A stretch of DNA of 64,000 nt from Peteryoungia rhizophila (GCF_004912145.1 NZ_STGT01000001.1:1178001-1242000), one strand, 5' to 3'; numbered from the stretch's first letter, positions 47,711 through 57,105 are shown. The notes: a model not told the origin generated them from the letters alone. Translations and numbers: made by a program.

Positions 47711-47853
47711 TGCGGCATTCTCCCTGCCCAGGACCCTGGGGCTTTCATCGGACCGGCCGCATCGCGTGGAGAGGCCAGCTTCGCTCAAGGAGGCGTTACT
47801 AAACCCTCGACCCACTGTCATCATTTGAATTTTGAATTTTTCGGGAGCTCACC

Positions 47854-48051
47854 ATGCGCTTTGCCGTCGACACCGTGGACGAATCTGGCAACGATCGCCT
47901 CTATATCGGCACTCCCGTCGAAGTCCGCGAGGACAAGCTGCACCTCAAGCTGCGCGACGGCGAGGTGAAGCTCGACATCGCCAAGATCATCGACTGGTTT
48001 CAGATCGATCTCTCGAAGAGCGGCGAACGGGTGGAATTGTTTCGGCGGTGA
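47854..48051 (+). CDS. Conserved-looking small protein of unknown function
   Basis: A 65-residue charged protein (MRFAVDTVDESGNDRLYIGT, KLHLKLRDGEVKLDIAKIID) with a good GGGAG ribosome binding site. Codon use is like its neighbours. Beta-rich with no membrane segment or cysteine. I do not recognise the family. Confidence 0.65.
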   Translation: MRFAVDTVDESGNDRLYIGTPVEVREDKLHLKLRDGEVKLDIAKIIDWFQIDLSKSGERVELFRR

Positions 48052-48175
48052 GGGGCTAAAAGAACTTGGAAGCACACAAACGAGCCTGCTGGAGGTGATC
48101 GGGACATAGTGGTGGAAAGGGGCAAGGCTCCCCCGCCGCTCCTACGTGAACGCCTCTGAGAGGTGTGACCCCTGT

Positions 48176-48625
48176 CTAGTTTTGGGGTCGGCTAATCCGC
48201 ACCATGTAGGTGGTGAATGCCGCGCAGGCACCCAGCATAGATATGGCTTCATGCTCTCCGCCTTGCATACCCTCGTCCCCAAGCATGGGATGGCGAATCC
48301 CGTTAGCGTCGCTGGTGTAACCGTATATCTTGCTGAAGCCGTCCCTCAGAGCTTGGTGCATCGGGTGTGCCCTGATGAGGTCCTGAAGGGCGTCCTTGAA
48401 CGTGAGCTTACCCGTAAGCGTGCGGGCTACGGATTCAACGGCGTGGATACTCTCCCGCATGCTGTCTCCATACTTGCCAGCGGTTAGCAGCGAGCCCGCC
48501 TGCAAAAGGTGATGCCGGGCTGCACTAAGTCCCGTCTCATCTAGAACGCTGACCGCTTCACGGATGGTCTGGCCCTCTTGCTCAGAAGTGATTGCAAAAA
48601 GGGACCCCTCAATGAGCCGATTCAC
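48176..48625 (-). pseudogene. Truncated defence-like gene (abortive-infection/STM4504-type C-terminus)
   Basis: About 149 codons from a possible GTG at 48625 encode LLQAGSLLTAGKYGDSMRES, HAVESVARTLTGKLTFKDAL, FSKIYGYTSDANGIRHPMLG and a final ACAAFTTYMVRIS. This resembles the C-terminal helical (HEPN-like) half of the STM4504/CBY_0614 and AbiJ-like proteins, recalled from memory. Proteins of that type are about twice as long, and the upstream sequence (48626-48718) is not a sensible N-terminus. The fragment lies just past the 3' end of a tRNA gene, a common integration site, so it is probably the stump of a lost island. Confidence 0.6.
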
Positions 48626-48718
48626 AAGCGCCCACCCGTGGGACTTCCTTGGGACTTGCCAAACGGGTGCACATACGCAAGACGCTGGGAAGCCACGAAT
48701 TTTAGGGATTGAAAAATT

Positions 48719-48794
<76 letters not shown>

Positions 48795-48903
48795 ATCAGG
48801 GTACCGGGTAATCTCCGGCTCCGGGAACCCCTTGGAAAGCACCGCTTCCGTCGGGGTGGCGGCTTGATACTTCCGGTAGTCGGAGATGGCAAGCCGAAAA
48901 ATG

Positions 48904-48933
48904 AAAGCCCGGGCATTTTTTTAAGCCCGGGCT
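48904..48933 (-). terminator. Terminator after the TIGR02300 gene
   Basis: Perfect ten-bp stem AGCCCGGGC/GCCCGGGCT with an A/T-rich loop, followed on the minus strand by TTCATTTTT. It lies 17 bases beyond the stop codon. Confidence 0.8.
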
Positions 48934-48949
48934 CGAAATCCTTGAAATA

Positions 48950-49333
48950 TCAGACTTCGTCGTCGTCGCCGTTGACCCCGATCAGGCCGGTCACGTCATC
49001 GTCGTCATCGTCTTCGTCGGCTTCGAGGAAGGTGTCGTCGTCATCGCCGTCGATCTCGACGTCATCGTCGCCGATATCCGGGATGTCGTCGCCCGATGCC
49101 TCGTCCGCGTCCTCGAGGGACACGAGCTCGACATCCGTGTTTTCGGTATCGACTTCGGCGACTTCCTCTTCCTCAGCCTTCTCCATGATGGCTGCGACCG
49201 AGGTTTCCTCGAAATAGGAAAGCGGCCAGGACTTGTTCGTGTACGGCGACACGATCGGGTCCTTGTTCAGGTCGTAGAATTTCTTGCCGGTGTCGGGGCA
49301 AGTGCGTTTCGTTCCAAGTTCTGCCTTCGCCAC
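48950..49333 (-). CDS. TIGR02300 (FYDLN-acid) family protein
   Basis: A 127-residue alphaproteobacterial protein of unknown role. The conserved N-terminus reads AELGTKRTCPDTGKKFYDLN then KDPIVSPYTNKSWPLSYFEE. The rest is highly acidic (DDDVEIDGDDDDTFLEADED) and surely disordered. It starts at GTG 49333 with GAGG upstream. The CPDTGKKFYDLN segment looks like part of a zinc ribbon with one cysteine. Confidence 0.9.
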   Translation of the reverse strand: MAKAELGTKRTCPDTGKKFYDLNKDPIVSPYTNKSWPLSYFEETSVAAIMEKAEEEEVAEVDTENTDVELVSLEDADEASGDDIPDIGDDDVEIDGDDDDTFLEADEDDDDDDVTGLIGVNGDDDEV

Positions 49334-49553
49334 TGTCAAAGCCTCATGAAGTCGTGAAGATTAAGGGCATGCGCCAAGCGCCCGGCGCGAGGCCGGCCAA
49401 ACTGTAGTCGGTCCCCTTAATCGCTGATGACCGTCCTGTCAAAGGCTATCTGCGCAGGTATTTTGGCAACCGTGGGTTCGCATGCTTCGCTTGGCAAGGG
49501 GACACAAGATTTGTATCAGCGATGGCATGAGAGACAGAGACAATGAGGATCGA

Positions 49554-50180
49554 ATGATCATCGCCATCGATGGACCGGCCGCCGCCGGCAAGGGGACGCT
49601 GTCGCGGCGGATCGCGGAGGCCTACGGCTTCCATCACCTCGATACAGGTCTCACCTATCGTGCGACCGCCAAGGCGCTTCTCGACGCCGGACTGCCGCTC
49701 GACGACGAGGCGGTCGCCGAGCGCATGGCGCTTGCCGTTGAGCTGGCTGGTCTCGACCGCGATATTCTTTCAGCACACGAGATCGGTGAAGCGGCGTCGA
49801 AGATCGCGGTGATGCCTGCCGTCCGCCGGGCGCTGGTCGAGGCGCAACGTGCCTTTTCGAAGCGCATGCCGGGTACGGTTCTGGATGGGCGCGACATCGG
49901 CACCGTCGTCTGCCCGGAGGCGCCCGTGAAGCTCTACGTCACGGCCTCGCCGGAGGTGCGGGCGAGGCGTCGATTTGACGAGATCATCGCGAAGGGCGGC
50001 GCCGCAGATTTCGACGCAATTTTCGCCGATGTGAAGACGCGAGACGAACGCGACATGGGCCGGGCCGACAGCCCTTTGAAACCAGCTGATGACGCGCACT
50101 TGCTAGATACTTCCGAAATGAGTATAGAGGCCGCATTCTTGGCAGCTAAGACAATCATCGACGCTGCCCTGACGAAATGA
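49554..50180 (+). CDS. cmk: Cytidylate kinase
   Basis: A 208-residue P-loop kinase phosphorylating CMP and dCMP. It starts [20 protein letters not shown] and shows [40 protein letters not shown] and [24 protein letters not shown] lies shortly upstream. It precedes rpsA as in most bacteria. The aroA gene that often stands before it in alphaproteobacteria is absent here. Confidence 0.96.
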   Translation: MIIAIDGPAAAGKGTLSRRIAEAYGFHHLDTGLTYRATAKALLDAGLPLDDEAVAERMALAVELAGLDRDILSAHEIGEAASKIAVMPAVRRALVEAQRAFSKRMPGTVLDGRDIGTVVCPEAPVKLYVTASPEVRARRRFDEIIAKGGAADFDAIFADVKTRDERDMGRADSPLKPADDAHLLDTSEMSIEAAFLAAKTIIDAALTK

Positions 50181-50332
50181 AGTGACCAGGACCCGGCCAT
50201 GCCGGAGCCTTATGGCCGACACCCAGTCCCCGCGCCGGATTGCTCTTCAGATGAGAGCGGATCGGATGCCGGCCAAGATCAACACCAACCCCCGGCGCTC
50301 ACGCATCCAGTGGGATGCGACTAGGAGATTTC

Positions 50333-52036
50333 ATGTCTGTTTCTACCCCGTCGCGCGAGGACTTTGCTGCCCTCCTCGAGGAATCCTTTGCCAAGACCGA
50401 TCTGGCCGAAGGCTATGTTGCCAAGGGCATCATCACCGGCATCGAGAAGGACGTCGCGATCGTTGACGTCGGCCTCAAGGTCGAAGGCCGCATCGCGCTG
50501 AAGGAATTCGGTGCACGCGCCAAAGACGGCACGCTCAAGGTCGGCGACGAAGTCGAAGTTTACGTTGAGCGCATCGAAAACGCTCTCGGCGAAGCTGTTC
50601 TGTCGCGCGAGAAGGCTCGTCGCGAAGAAAGCTGGATCAAGCTCGAAGCCAAGTTCGAAGCTGGCGAGCGCGTTGAAGGCGTTATCTTCAACCAGGTCAA
50701 GGGCGGCTTCACGGTTGACCTCGACGGCGCTGTTGCCTTCCTTCCGCGTTCGCAGGTCGACATCCGTCCGATCCGTGACGTGACCCCGCTGATGCACAAC
50801 CCGCAGCCCTTCGAAATCCTTAAGATGGACAAGCGTCGCGGCAACATCGTCGTTTCGCGTCGTACGGTTCTGGAAGAGTCCCGCGCCGAGCAGCGTTCTG
50901 AAATCGTTCAGAACCTCGAAGAAGGCCAGGTTGTTGACGGCGTCGTCAAGAACATCACCGATTACGGTGCGTTCGTTGACCTCGGCGGCATCGACGGCCT
51001 GCTGCACGTCACCGACATGGCATGGCGCCGCGTCAACCATCCTTCGGAAATCCTGTCCATCGGCCAGTCGGTCAAGGTTCAGATCATCCGTATCAACCAG
51101 GAAACCCACCGCATCTCGCTCGGCATGAAGCAGCTCGAGTCGGATCCGTGGGATGGCATCGCTGCCAAGTACCCGGTTGGCAAGAAGATCTCCGGTACCG
51201 TCACGAACATCACGGACTACGGTGCATTCGTCGAGCTGGAGCCTGGCATCGAAGGCCTGATCCACATCTCGGAAATGTCCTGGACGAAGAAGAACGTTCA
51301 TCCCGGCAAGATCCTTTCGACCACGCAGGACGTCGACGTCGTCGTTCTCGAAGTCGATCCGTCCAAGCGCCGTATTTCGCTCGGTCTCAAGCAGACCCTC
51401 GAGAACCCGTGGCAGGCCTTTGCATTCAGCAACCCGGCCGGCACTGAAGTCGAAGGCGAAGTCAAGAACAAGACCGAATTCGGCCTGTTCATCGGCCTCG
51501 ACGGCGACGTTGACGGCATGGTTCACCTCTCTGACCTCGACTGGAACCGTCCGGGCGAACAGGTCATCGAGGAGTTCAACAAGGGCGACATGGTCAAGGC
51601 CGTCGTTCTCGACGTTGACGTCGAGAAGGAACGCATCTCGCTCGGCATCAAGCAGCTCGGCAAGGATGCTGTCGGCGATGCCGCCGCTTCCGGCGATCTG
51701 CGCAAGAACGCTGTCGTTTCGTGCGAAGTCATCGGCACCAATGATGGCGGCATCGAAGTGAAGCTGGTCAACCACGAGGACATCACGTCCTTCATCCGCC
51801 GCAACGACCTGGCCCGCGATCGTGACGATCAGCGTCCGGAGCGTTTCACGGTCGGTCAGGTTGTCGACGCCCGCGTCACCAACTTCTCCAAGAAGGACCG
51901 CAAGGTCATGCTGTCGATCAAGGCTCTCGAGATCGCAGAAGAGAAGGAAGCCGTCGCACAGTTCGGTTCGTCCGACTCTGGCGCTTCGCTCGGCGATATC
52001 CTGGGTGCAGCCCTGAAGAACCGCAGCAACGACTAA
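50333..52036 (+). CDS. rpsA: 30S ribosomal protein S1
   Basis: A 567-residue protein with six S1 RNA-binding repeats, e.g. AKGIITGIEKDVAIVDVGLK, VKNITDYGAFVDLGGIDGLL, VTNITDYGAFVELEPGIEGL and VKNKTEFGLFIGLDGDVDGM. It brings mRNA to the ribosome. AGGAG at 50323-50327 sets the start. The 152-bp leader after cmk has no other gene. Confidence 0.98.
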   Translation: MSVSTPSREDFAALLEESFAKTDLAEGYVAKGIITGIEKDVAIVDVGLKVEGRIALKEFGARAKDGTLKVGDEVEVYVERIENALGEAVLSREKARREESWIKLEAKFEAGERVEGVIFNQVKGGFTVDLDGAVAFLPRSQVDIRPIRDVTPLMHNPQPFEILKMDKRRGNIVVSRRTVLEESRAEQRSEIVQNLEEGQVVDGVVKNITDYGAFVDLGGIDGLLHVTDMAWRRVNHPSEILSIGQSVKVQIIRINQETHRISLGMKQLESDPWDGIAAKYPVGKKISGTVTNITDYGAFVELEPGIEGLIHISEMSWTKKNVHPGKILSTTQDVDVVVLEVDPSKRRISLGLKQTLENPWQAFAFSNPAGTEVEGEVKNKTEFGLFIGLDGDVDGMVHLSDLDWNRPGEQVIEEFNKGDMVKAVVLDVDVEKERISLGIKQLGKDAVGDAAASGDLRKNAVVSCEVIGTNDGGIEVKLVNHEDITSFIRRNDLARDRDDQRPERFTVGQVVDARVTNFSKKDRKVMLSIKALEIAEEKEAVAQFGSSDSGASLGDILGAALKNRSND

Positions 52037-52060
52037 TCCTCGCTGTTGATTGAACAAAAG

Positions 52061-52092
52061 AGCCCGCCGGGAGCGATCCTGGCGGGCTTTTC
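52061..52092 (+). terminator. Terminator after rpsA
   Basis: Stem AGCCCGCC(GG)/(CT)GGCGGGCT with a GAGCGAT-type loop is followed by TTTTCTG. It also separates the convergent gene that follows. Confidence 0.85.
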
Positions 52093-52109
52093 TGTGTCAA
52101 AACGTGATG

Positions 52110-53801
52110 TCAGTTGAGACCGGCCATCCGGAGATAGAGCTCGTGAGCGGGTTCCGGCGGAAGCTGCACGACGGTGTCCGATGGTGCTGGCAAGGCCAGG
52201 TTCCGCGTGGCGCCCCCCTGAGGGAGAGCGGGCGTGGCCACGTTGTCGGCGGGCTGATCATCGGCTTCGGCCAGCGCCGTCGCATCGGCTTCATCTGAAG
52301 CCTCTTCGAATTCCGGGCGCTCTTCGTCCTGTGGATGCCCATCATCCTCGGCCTCGCGATCGTCCTCTTCCTGGACCTCCTCCTCCCATTCGACGTCGTC
52401 TTCGATCATGTAGGAGACGAAAGGCAGCGGGACGCCTTCGCGGGCTAGGATCGGCCGGATGCCGGCCTGCTCGGCCAGCGGAATTGGGAGCGCCGCCTCG
52501 GTGTCAGCAATGTCAGAGCTCTGACCTCCCTCCGGCAGACCAGACGCCAGTTCAGTCTCTTCGGTGGGGCCTTGCGGGCTCGCAGCGACAGGTGGCTTAA
52601 GTTCCGCTGGGGTTGTCCGATTGGATGCGGCACCCTCCGGCGCGGCCCTGGATTGGTCGCCTGGCAAGCTCTTCAGCTGTAAAAGCGCCCTGACGAAATC
52701 CGTCTCCAACAGCTCGGCGAGCCAGCCGCCGCCTGTGGGCAACGCTGGCTTCGCTCCGGTTAAGGCGGTAGCGGGAAACACCGGAGCAACCTGAGATGCC
52801 CTGCCGGATGGGGCGGTCGCGTCGCGATTCTGTTGTCCCTCAGGCTCGGCGGGTCGATTGCCGGAAAGCGCCGTCGGTCCCGACATCTGCAGCTGTGCCA
52901 CGCGATCGACAGATGGACTTCCGGCGGTCGAGAGGACCCGTCCGGATGGTAACGGAGAGGCTGTTTCGGCCGTGCTTCTTTCCGCGCCAGACACGGGAAA
53001 CGGCTTGATCGCTGCAGTGTCGCGCGGAGGCTCGTTACCCTGGGTCGAAGGTCCCAGTGGCGCGGCGGCTTGCGCTTGCCGCAGGGGAGCCGAAGCCGGA
53101 CGCTGCTCATGGATCGAGGTGGGTGACGTGGGCCTGCTCTCCCCCGGCTTCGGGTTGCTCAAGGGAAGTGCGGACAGGGCGAGCGGTGATTGCGAAACCG
53201 TCCTCGTGGCCGCAGGAGCCGGCTGAGCGGCCGGTCTCATGCTGTCGTTGGCCGCGACAGCGCGGTCGGGGTTCAGGGAATTGGAACGCCCCTCGCCCGC
53301 AAGCTCCCGATAAGACGAGATGACCGAGCGCATGGCTTCATCCCCGTCCTTCTGTCGGTATAGTTCGAGATAAAGCGCCAGGGTCGTCCTGCCGGGCCCG
53401 GTTGGGTTCGCCATGGCCTCGAGCAGCGTTCTCAGCTGCAGTCCCGCGAAGACCTGCGAAAGAAGCTTTTGCAACTTTGCCCGGTCGCCCGCTGGAAGAG
53501 CTGCGATTCCCTCGATCAGCCTGCCCATATAGTCGTTGAGGCTTTCATCGATGCGTCGTTCGAGCTTCAGCGCCGATCCCAAGACATCGGCGAGGGCCGC
53601 GAGGTTTTGCGACATTCGCTCGGGCCCGGAAAGCAGCATGATGTTGAGCTGTCCCGCAATCGCGGAGTTCTGGTCTATTCTGGCCGGGGCCACGGACTGA
53701 GAGATCGCCGTCGGCCGTGTCGCCGCGACCTGATCCGGACGCTGTCTGGCCTCCGTCGCCGTCGTGGCCTGATTCGCTGACGCAAGGACTGGAGGAAGCA
53801 T
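52110..53801 (-). CDS. Large, mostly disordered protein of unknown function
   Basis: A 563-residue protein that I do not recognise. A helical N-terminal part (about residues 30-170; IAGQLNIMLLSGPERMSQNL, ALKLERRIDESLNDYMGRLI) is followed by about 200 residues rich in Pro, Ala, Ser and Gln. A short ordered patch (GGGWLAELLETDFVRALLQL) comes next, then a strongly acidic stretch (VEWEEEVQEEDDREAEDDGH), and the end is LYLRMAGLN. The start at 53801 follows GGAGAG by seven bases. Composition recalls flagellar hook-length proteins, but no FliK motif or flagellar neighbour is present. Confidence 0.72.
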   Translation of the reverse strand: MLPPVLASANQATTATEARQRPDQVAATRPTAISQSVAPARIDQNSAIAGQLNIMLLSGPERMSQNLAALADVLGSALKLERRIDESLNDYMGRLIEGIAALPAGDRAKLQKLLSQVFAGLQLRTLLEAMANPTGPGRTTLALYLELYRQKDGDEAMRSVISSYRELAGEGRSNSLNPDRAVAANDSMRPAAQPAPAATRTVSQSPLALSALPLSNPKPGESRPTSPTSIHEQRPASAPLRQAQAAAPLGPSTQGNEPPRDTAAIKPFPVSGAERSTAETASPLPSGRVLSTAGSPSVDRVAQLQMSGPTALSGNRPAEPEGQQNRDATAPSGRASQVAPVFPATALTGAKPALPTGGGWLAELLETDFVRALLQLKSLPGDQSRAAPEGAASNRTTPAELKPPVAASPQGPTEETELASGLPEGGQSSDIADTEAALPIPLAEQAGIRPILAREGVPLPFVSYMIEDDVEWEEEVQEEDDREAEDDGHPQDEERPEFEEASDEADATALAEADDQPADNVATPALPQGGATRNLALPAPSDTVVQLPPEPAHELYLRMAGLN

Positions 53802-54020
53802 GGGCAAACTCTCCGGTTCTGGTGCCTCTGGGCCAAGGTCTCGAGCGAGGACTCTACCGAGCCGCCGTGACCTGTTCCGATCCGCGATCTTCGCGCGTTA
53901 TGGTTAACCAAATGCTAACGGCAAAGACCGCCGCATAAGGCTCCAGCTTCGCGCATTGATTGCCCGTCATCATGCACGCGGCGGCGGACTGTCGCCCCAA
54001 TGACCAAGGACAGCGCCGGC

Positions 54021-55418
54021 ATGACACGTAATCTTCTTCTGAACACCGACAGCTACAAGCTCGGCGTCTTTCTGCAGTATCCGAAGGACACACGGGCCGT
54101 CAGTGCGTTCGTGACCACGCGTGGCAACTCGTTTCGTCCTGAAGTGATGTTCTTCGGGCTGCAGATGTTTCTCAAGGAGTATCTGTCCAACCCGATCAGC
54201 CGAGCCGATATCGACGAGGCACAAGAAATCTCGGCGGCGCATGGCCAGCCTTTCGACCGCAGTGGCTGGGAGCATATTCTCAGCGCCCATGGAGGCATGC
54301 TGCCGCTGAGAATCGAAGCGCTGGCGGAGGGTTCGGCTATTCGCCGTGGCGTGCCGGTGGTGCAGGTGGTCAACACCGATCCGCTTGTGCCGTGGCTCAC
54401 ATCCTACATGGAGACAGCGCTGCTTCGGGCGGTTTGGTACCCGTCGACGGTCGCGACCACGGCATGGCGGCTGCGCATGGCGATCCAGCCATTCCTCGAC
54501 AGGACGACAGACGACCCCATGGGGCTACAGCCGAGCCGGATCAGCGATTATGGCTGCCGCAGCACCTCCAGCGTGGAACAAGCCGCGATCGGTGGCGCAG
54601 CACATCTCGTCCATTTCCACAGCTCGGACTCGTTGCCGGCCATCCTGCAGGCACGCCGTTTCTACAATGCGTCAATGCCCGCCCGTTCGATCCCGGCGGC
54701 CGAGCATGGCACGATCATCGCCTGGGGGCAGACGCAGGAGACAGAGGCCTATTCGAACTTGATCGACAATTTTGCGCGCTTCGGCGGCTATTCCGTCGTG
54801 TCTGACAGCTTCGACCTGCACAATGCGGTCTCGGAGATCTGGGGCAAGACACTGCAGACCAAGGTGCGCGCCGCCGGCGGCATCCTCGTGGTCCGCCCCG
54901 ACAGCGGTGATCCGATCGAAACGCCGGTCCAGGTGGTTGCGCAACTGGCTTACGCCTATGGCACGCGACTCAACGGCAAGGGCTTCAAGGTTCTCGACGG
55001 CAATGTGCGCGTGCTTCAGTCGGATGGCGTCTCGCTGCAAGATATCCAGATGATCCTCGGTCGGCTTGAAGGCATGGGCTTTTCAGCGGAGAACATTTCC
55101 TTCGGCATGGGATCGGGACTGCTGCACAAGATCAACCGGGACACCGTGTCCTTCACCATGCGCACGAGCGCCGTTCAGGACGGCAGTGAGCAGTGGCGCC
55201 CCGTGGTTCGTCGGCCCTCCAATCCGCAGGAGCGGGTCGCCATGGCCGGTCGTGTCGCGGCCATCCCCGACGGCCACGACATCATGCCGGTTCCCCTGGA
55301 AGATCTCGGCGCGCGACCCAACCTCATGAAGACGGTCTGGCAGGACGGTGAATTGCTGGTGGATTGGAGCCTGGACGAGATCCGCGCGCGGGCAACGGCC
55401 GCCAGTATGCCCCGGTAA
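54021..55418 (+). CDS. nadV: Nicotinamide phosphoribosyltransferase (NadV)
   Basis: A 465-residue NAMPT enzyme joining nicotinamide and PRPP into NMN for NAD salvage. Diagnostic segments are LLLNTDSYKLGVFLQYPKDT, YSVVSDSFDLHNAVSEIWGK, ILVVRPDSGDPIETPVQVVA, FKVLDGNVRVLQSDGVSLQD and GSGLLHKINRDTVSFTMRTS. The ATG at 54021 has AAGGA ten bases upstream; 54000 is possible. No NMN adenylyltransferase, PncC or NrtR gene is beside it. The gene is scattered in bacteria and phages, so acquisition by transfer is possible, but codon use looks local. Confidence 0.9.
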   Translation: MTRNLLLNTDSYKLGVFLQYPKDTRAVSAFVTTRGNSFRPEVMFFGLQMFLKEYLSNPISRADIDEAQEISAAHGQPFDRSGWEHILSAHGGMLPLRIEALAEGSAIRRGVPVVQVVNTDPLVPWLTSYMETALLRAVWYPSTVATTAWRLRMAIQPFLDRTTDDPMGLQPSRISDYGCRSTSSVEQAAIGGAAHLVHFHSSDSLPAILQARRFYNASMPARSIPAAEHGTIIAWGQTQETEAYSNLIDNFARFGGYSVVSDSFDLHNAVSEIWGKTLQTKVRAAGGILVVRPDSGDPIETPVQVVAQLAYAYGTRLNGKGFKVLDGNVRVLQSDGVSLQDIQMILGRLEGMGFSAENISFGMGSGLLHKINRDTVSFTMRTSAVQDGSEQWRPVVRRPSNPQERVAMAGRVAAIPDGHDIMPVPLEDLGARPNLMKTVWQDGELLVDWSLDEIRARATAASMPR

Positions 55419-55419
55419 C

Positions 55420-55662
55420 TCAGTCGACGAGGCGCATGAAACGGGGATAGAGCCCCGCCTCGTCCGACGGCACGGGAACTCTTTCTCCTAGAGCTTCGTC
55501 GGAGCGGCTGCGCTCATCGACGATAAATGCATCCAGCCAATTGGCCGGCGCATAACGCGGTCCGTTGTCTTCGGTGTCTGCGGTCACTTCGATCAGGTCC
55601 GAGTCATAGCTGGATGGGTTACGCGATATCGAGTCGAGGAGGATACTGGATGCTTCCGTCAT
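55420..55662 (-). CDS. Small protein of unknown function
   Basis: An 80-residue acidic protein (EASSILLDSISRNPSSYDSD, LIEVTADTEDNGPRYAPANW) with no membrane segment or cysteine. The start at 55662 was preferred to a longer frame from 55740 whose first 26 residues look non-coding. Its stop is one base from the convergent nadV stop. I do not recognise the family. Confidence 0.55.
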   Translation of the reverse strand: MTEASSILLDSISRNPSSYDSDLIEVTADTEDNGPRYAPANWLDAFIVDERSRSDEALGERVPVPSDEAGLYPRFMRLVD

Positions 55663-55816
55663 GGTCGCCTGATCAACGCCTTTAGTAGGACGGACAACTT
55701 GAAAAGCCCGTTCCGTTACTGATTTGCACGGGAGGATCATGCGAAGTCTCGGTTAATGAAACCTTGGCGCATGCACCCGGATTTCTCCCAGTTCTCATCC
55801 ACAAGAAGATCTAGTC

Positions 55817-56093
55817 GTGAGCGTCAAAGCTGCCGCGCTCCTGCTTTCCTCTTCGCCGACAGGCATGATTACGAGCCAGGCGCAAGGCGGAGGCGGCGCT
55901 GGCAAGCCTCGCGAAGGTACGAGCTAAAGGCGACGCAACTACCGATCTGGATGCATTCCGTCATGCTGCGGCCAATGCCGTCTTTGCCCTCACTGTTCAG
56001 CGAGAGTTATGCGCATTTCGCAGTCAGGCCGATATGGTGCGTCGCTATGCGATCCCGAGCGACGTCACAGCGCGGGTCGGGGTAAGTCGATGA
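55817..56093 (+). pseudogene. Small gene broken by two apparent frameshifts
   Basis: A convincing C-terminal coding stretch ends at TGA 56091-56093 and reads RRKAEAALASLAKVRAKGDA, TTDLDAFRHAANAVFALTVQ and ends TARVGVSR. It has a stop just upstream and no start codon. Sequence in the next frame (FADRHDYE, about 55850-55873) and then in the third frame from GTG 55817 (MSVKAAALL) joins it sensibly if one base is missing at each of two points. I infer a roughly 90-residue protein with two single-base deletions or assembly errors. Confidence 0.5.
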
Positions 56094-56142
56094 CGCAAGC
56101 GACTCTAGCGAGGCTCTTCGAGCGGGAATCCAGTGCGAGATA

Positions 56143-56766
56143 TCAGCTGTGTGCGAAGATATCGGTCTCTTCCCAACCGAGAAGGTCGAGCTTCGCGCGC
56201 GTCGGCAGGAAAGTGAAGCAAGCCTTGGCGTGCTCCATCCGCCCATCGCGCAGGAGGCGGTGCGTGAGCTTGTCACGCAGAGCATGCAGGTGCAGCACAT
56301 CCGAGGCGGCGTATTCGAGCTGGGCCTGGCTCAACGTTTCCGCAGCCCAATCGGAGGATTGCTGCGCCTTGGAGATATCGATCTCCAGCAATTCCTTCAG
56401 ATTGTCCTTGAGCCCGTGACGATCCGTGTAGGTACGGGTCAGCCGTGACGCAATTTTCGTGCAGAACACATTCGTCGTCGTAACGCCGAAGGTCTGAAAA
56501 AGGACAGCGATATCGAAGCGACCATAGTGGAAGATCTTCTGGCGGGCCGGGTCCGCAAGCATGGCGACAAGGTTCGGTGCGGCCGTCTGGCCGGCGGCGA
56601 TCTTGATCACGTCTGCGGTGCCGTTACCGGAAGACAGCTGCACGACACAGAGACGGTCGCGGCGCGGCACCAGGCCGAGGGTCTCCGTATCGATCGCGAT
56701 CGCATCGGTGTAGCGGGCGGCATCCGCGGCCGAGATGTCTCCCACGTGATAGCGAATCGTCGTCAT
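56143..56766 (-). CDS. rnd: Ribonuclease D-like 3'-5' exonuclease
   Basis: A 207-residue DEDDy exonuclease. Metal-binding residues lie in AIDTETLGLVPRRDRL, HYGRFDIAVLFQTFG and LEYAASDVLHLHAL (tyrosine plus aspartate). The HRDC domains of full-length RNase D are absent, which is usual for the short alphaproteobacterial form. It trims tRNA and other small RNA 3' ends. The stop region is close to the 3' end of the broken gene on the other strand. Confidence 0.9.
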   Translation of the reverse strand: MTTIRYHVGDISAADAARYTDAIAIDTETLGLVPRRDRLCVVQLSSGNGTADVIKIAAGQTAAPNLVAMLADPARQKIFHYGRFDIAVLFQTFGVTTTNVFCTKIASRLTRTYTDRHGLKDNLKELLEIDISKAQQSSDWAAETLSQAQLEYAASDVLHLHALRDKLTHRLLRDGRMEHAKACFTFLPTRAKLDLLGWEETDIFAHS

Positions 56767-57070
56767 TGGTGCCTCCGGACGTCATTTGTCGGTTCTGCCC
56801 GCTATAGCCGAAAGGCTTGGACCGCACCATCCCGCAACATGCCTCGAGCTCGGACCTGCCGCCCCGATAACAGCTCTGTGATATGCGCATGCGACAAGCG
56901 TGTGCAACGGCCATAACTGATGAAATCCTAAGCAAACGAACCTTCGTTTTCGCTGGATGGCTTGAAAAGGAAAGAGGTGAAAGCCTTTAGCGACGAGAAG
57001 CGCCGGTAGCCAAAGTGCTCATTGCTATGAGCCATGCACAAAACGCACTGCTGCGTTGCAACAACGATCA

Positions 57071-57099
57071 TTGGCAGACCGAAGCGAGCTGGGTATAAC
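57071..57099 (+). promoter_or_regulatory. Promoter of the NfeR1-like sRNA
   Basis: TTGGCA (57071-57076) and TATAAC (57094-57099), with exactly 17 bases between, give a start near 57106, five bases before the first hairpin. Confidence 0.75.
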
Positions 57100-57105
57100 C
57101 AAAGC

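Noticed and set aside
48640..48665. Short direct repeat GGGACTT beside the tRNA as a transposon footprint
   Set aside because: Only seven bases, no flanking inverted repeats and no transposase remnant.
55756..56085. A 109-codon plus-strand frame as an intact gene
   Set aside because: Its composition is Arg/Ser-rich and shadow-like except for a short middle piece; the adjacent frame gives the protein-like C-terminus, so a broken gene fits better.
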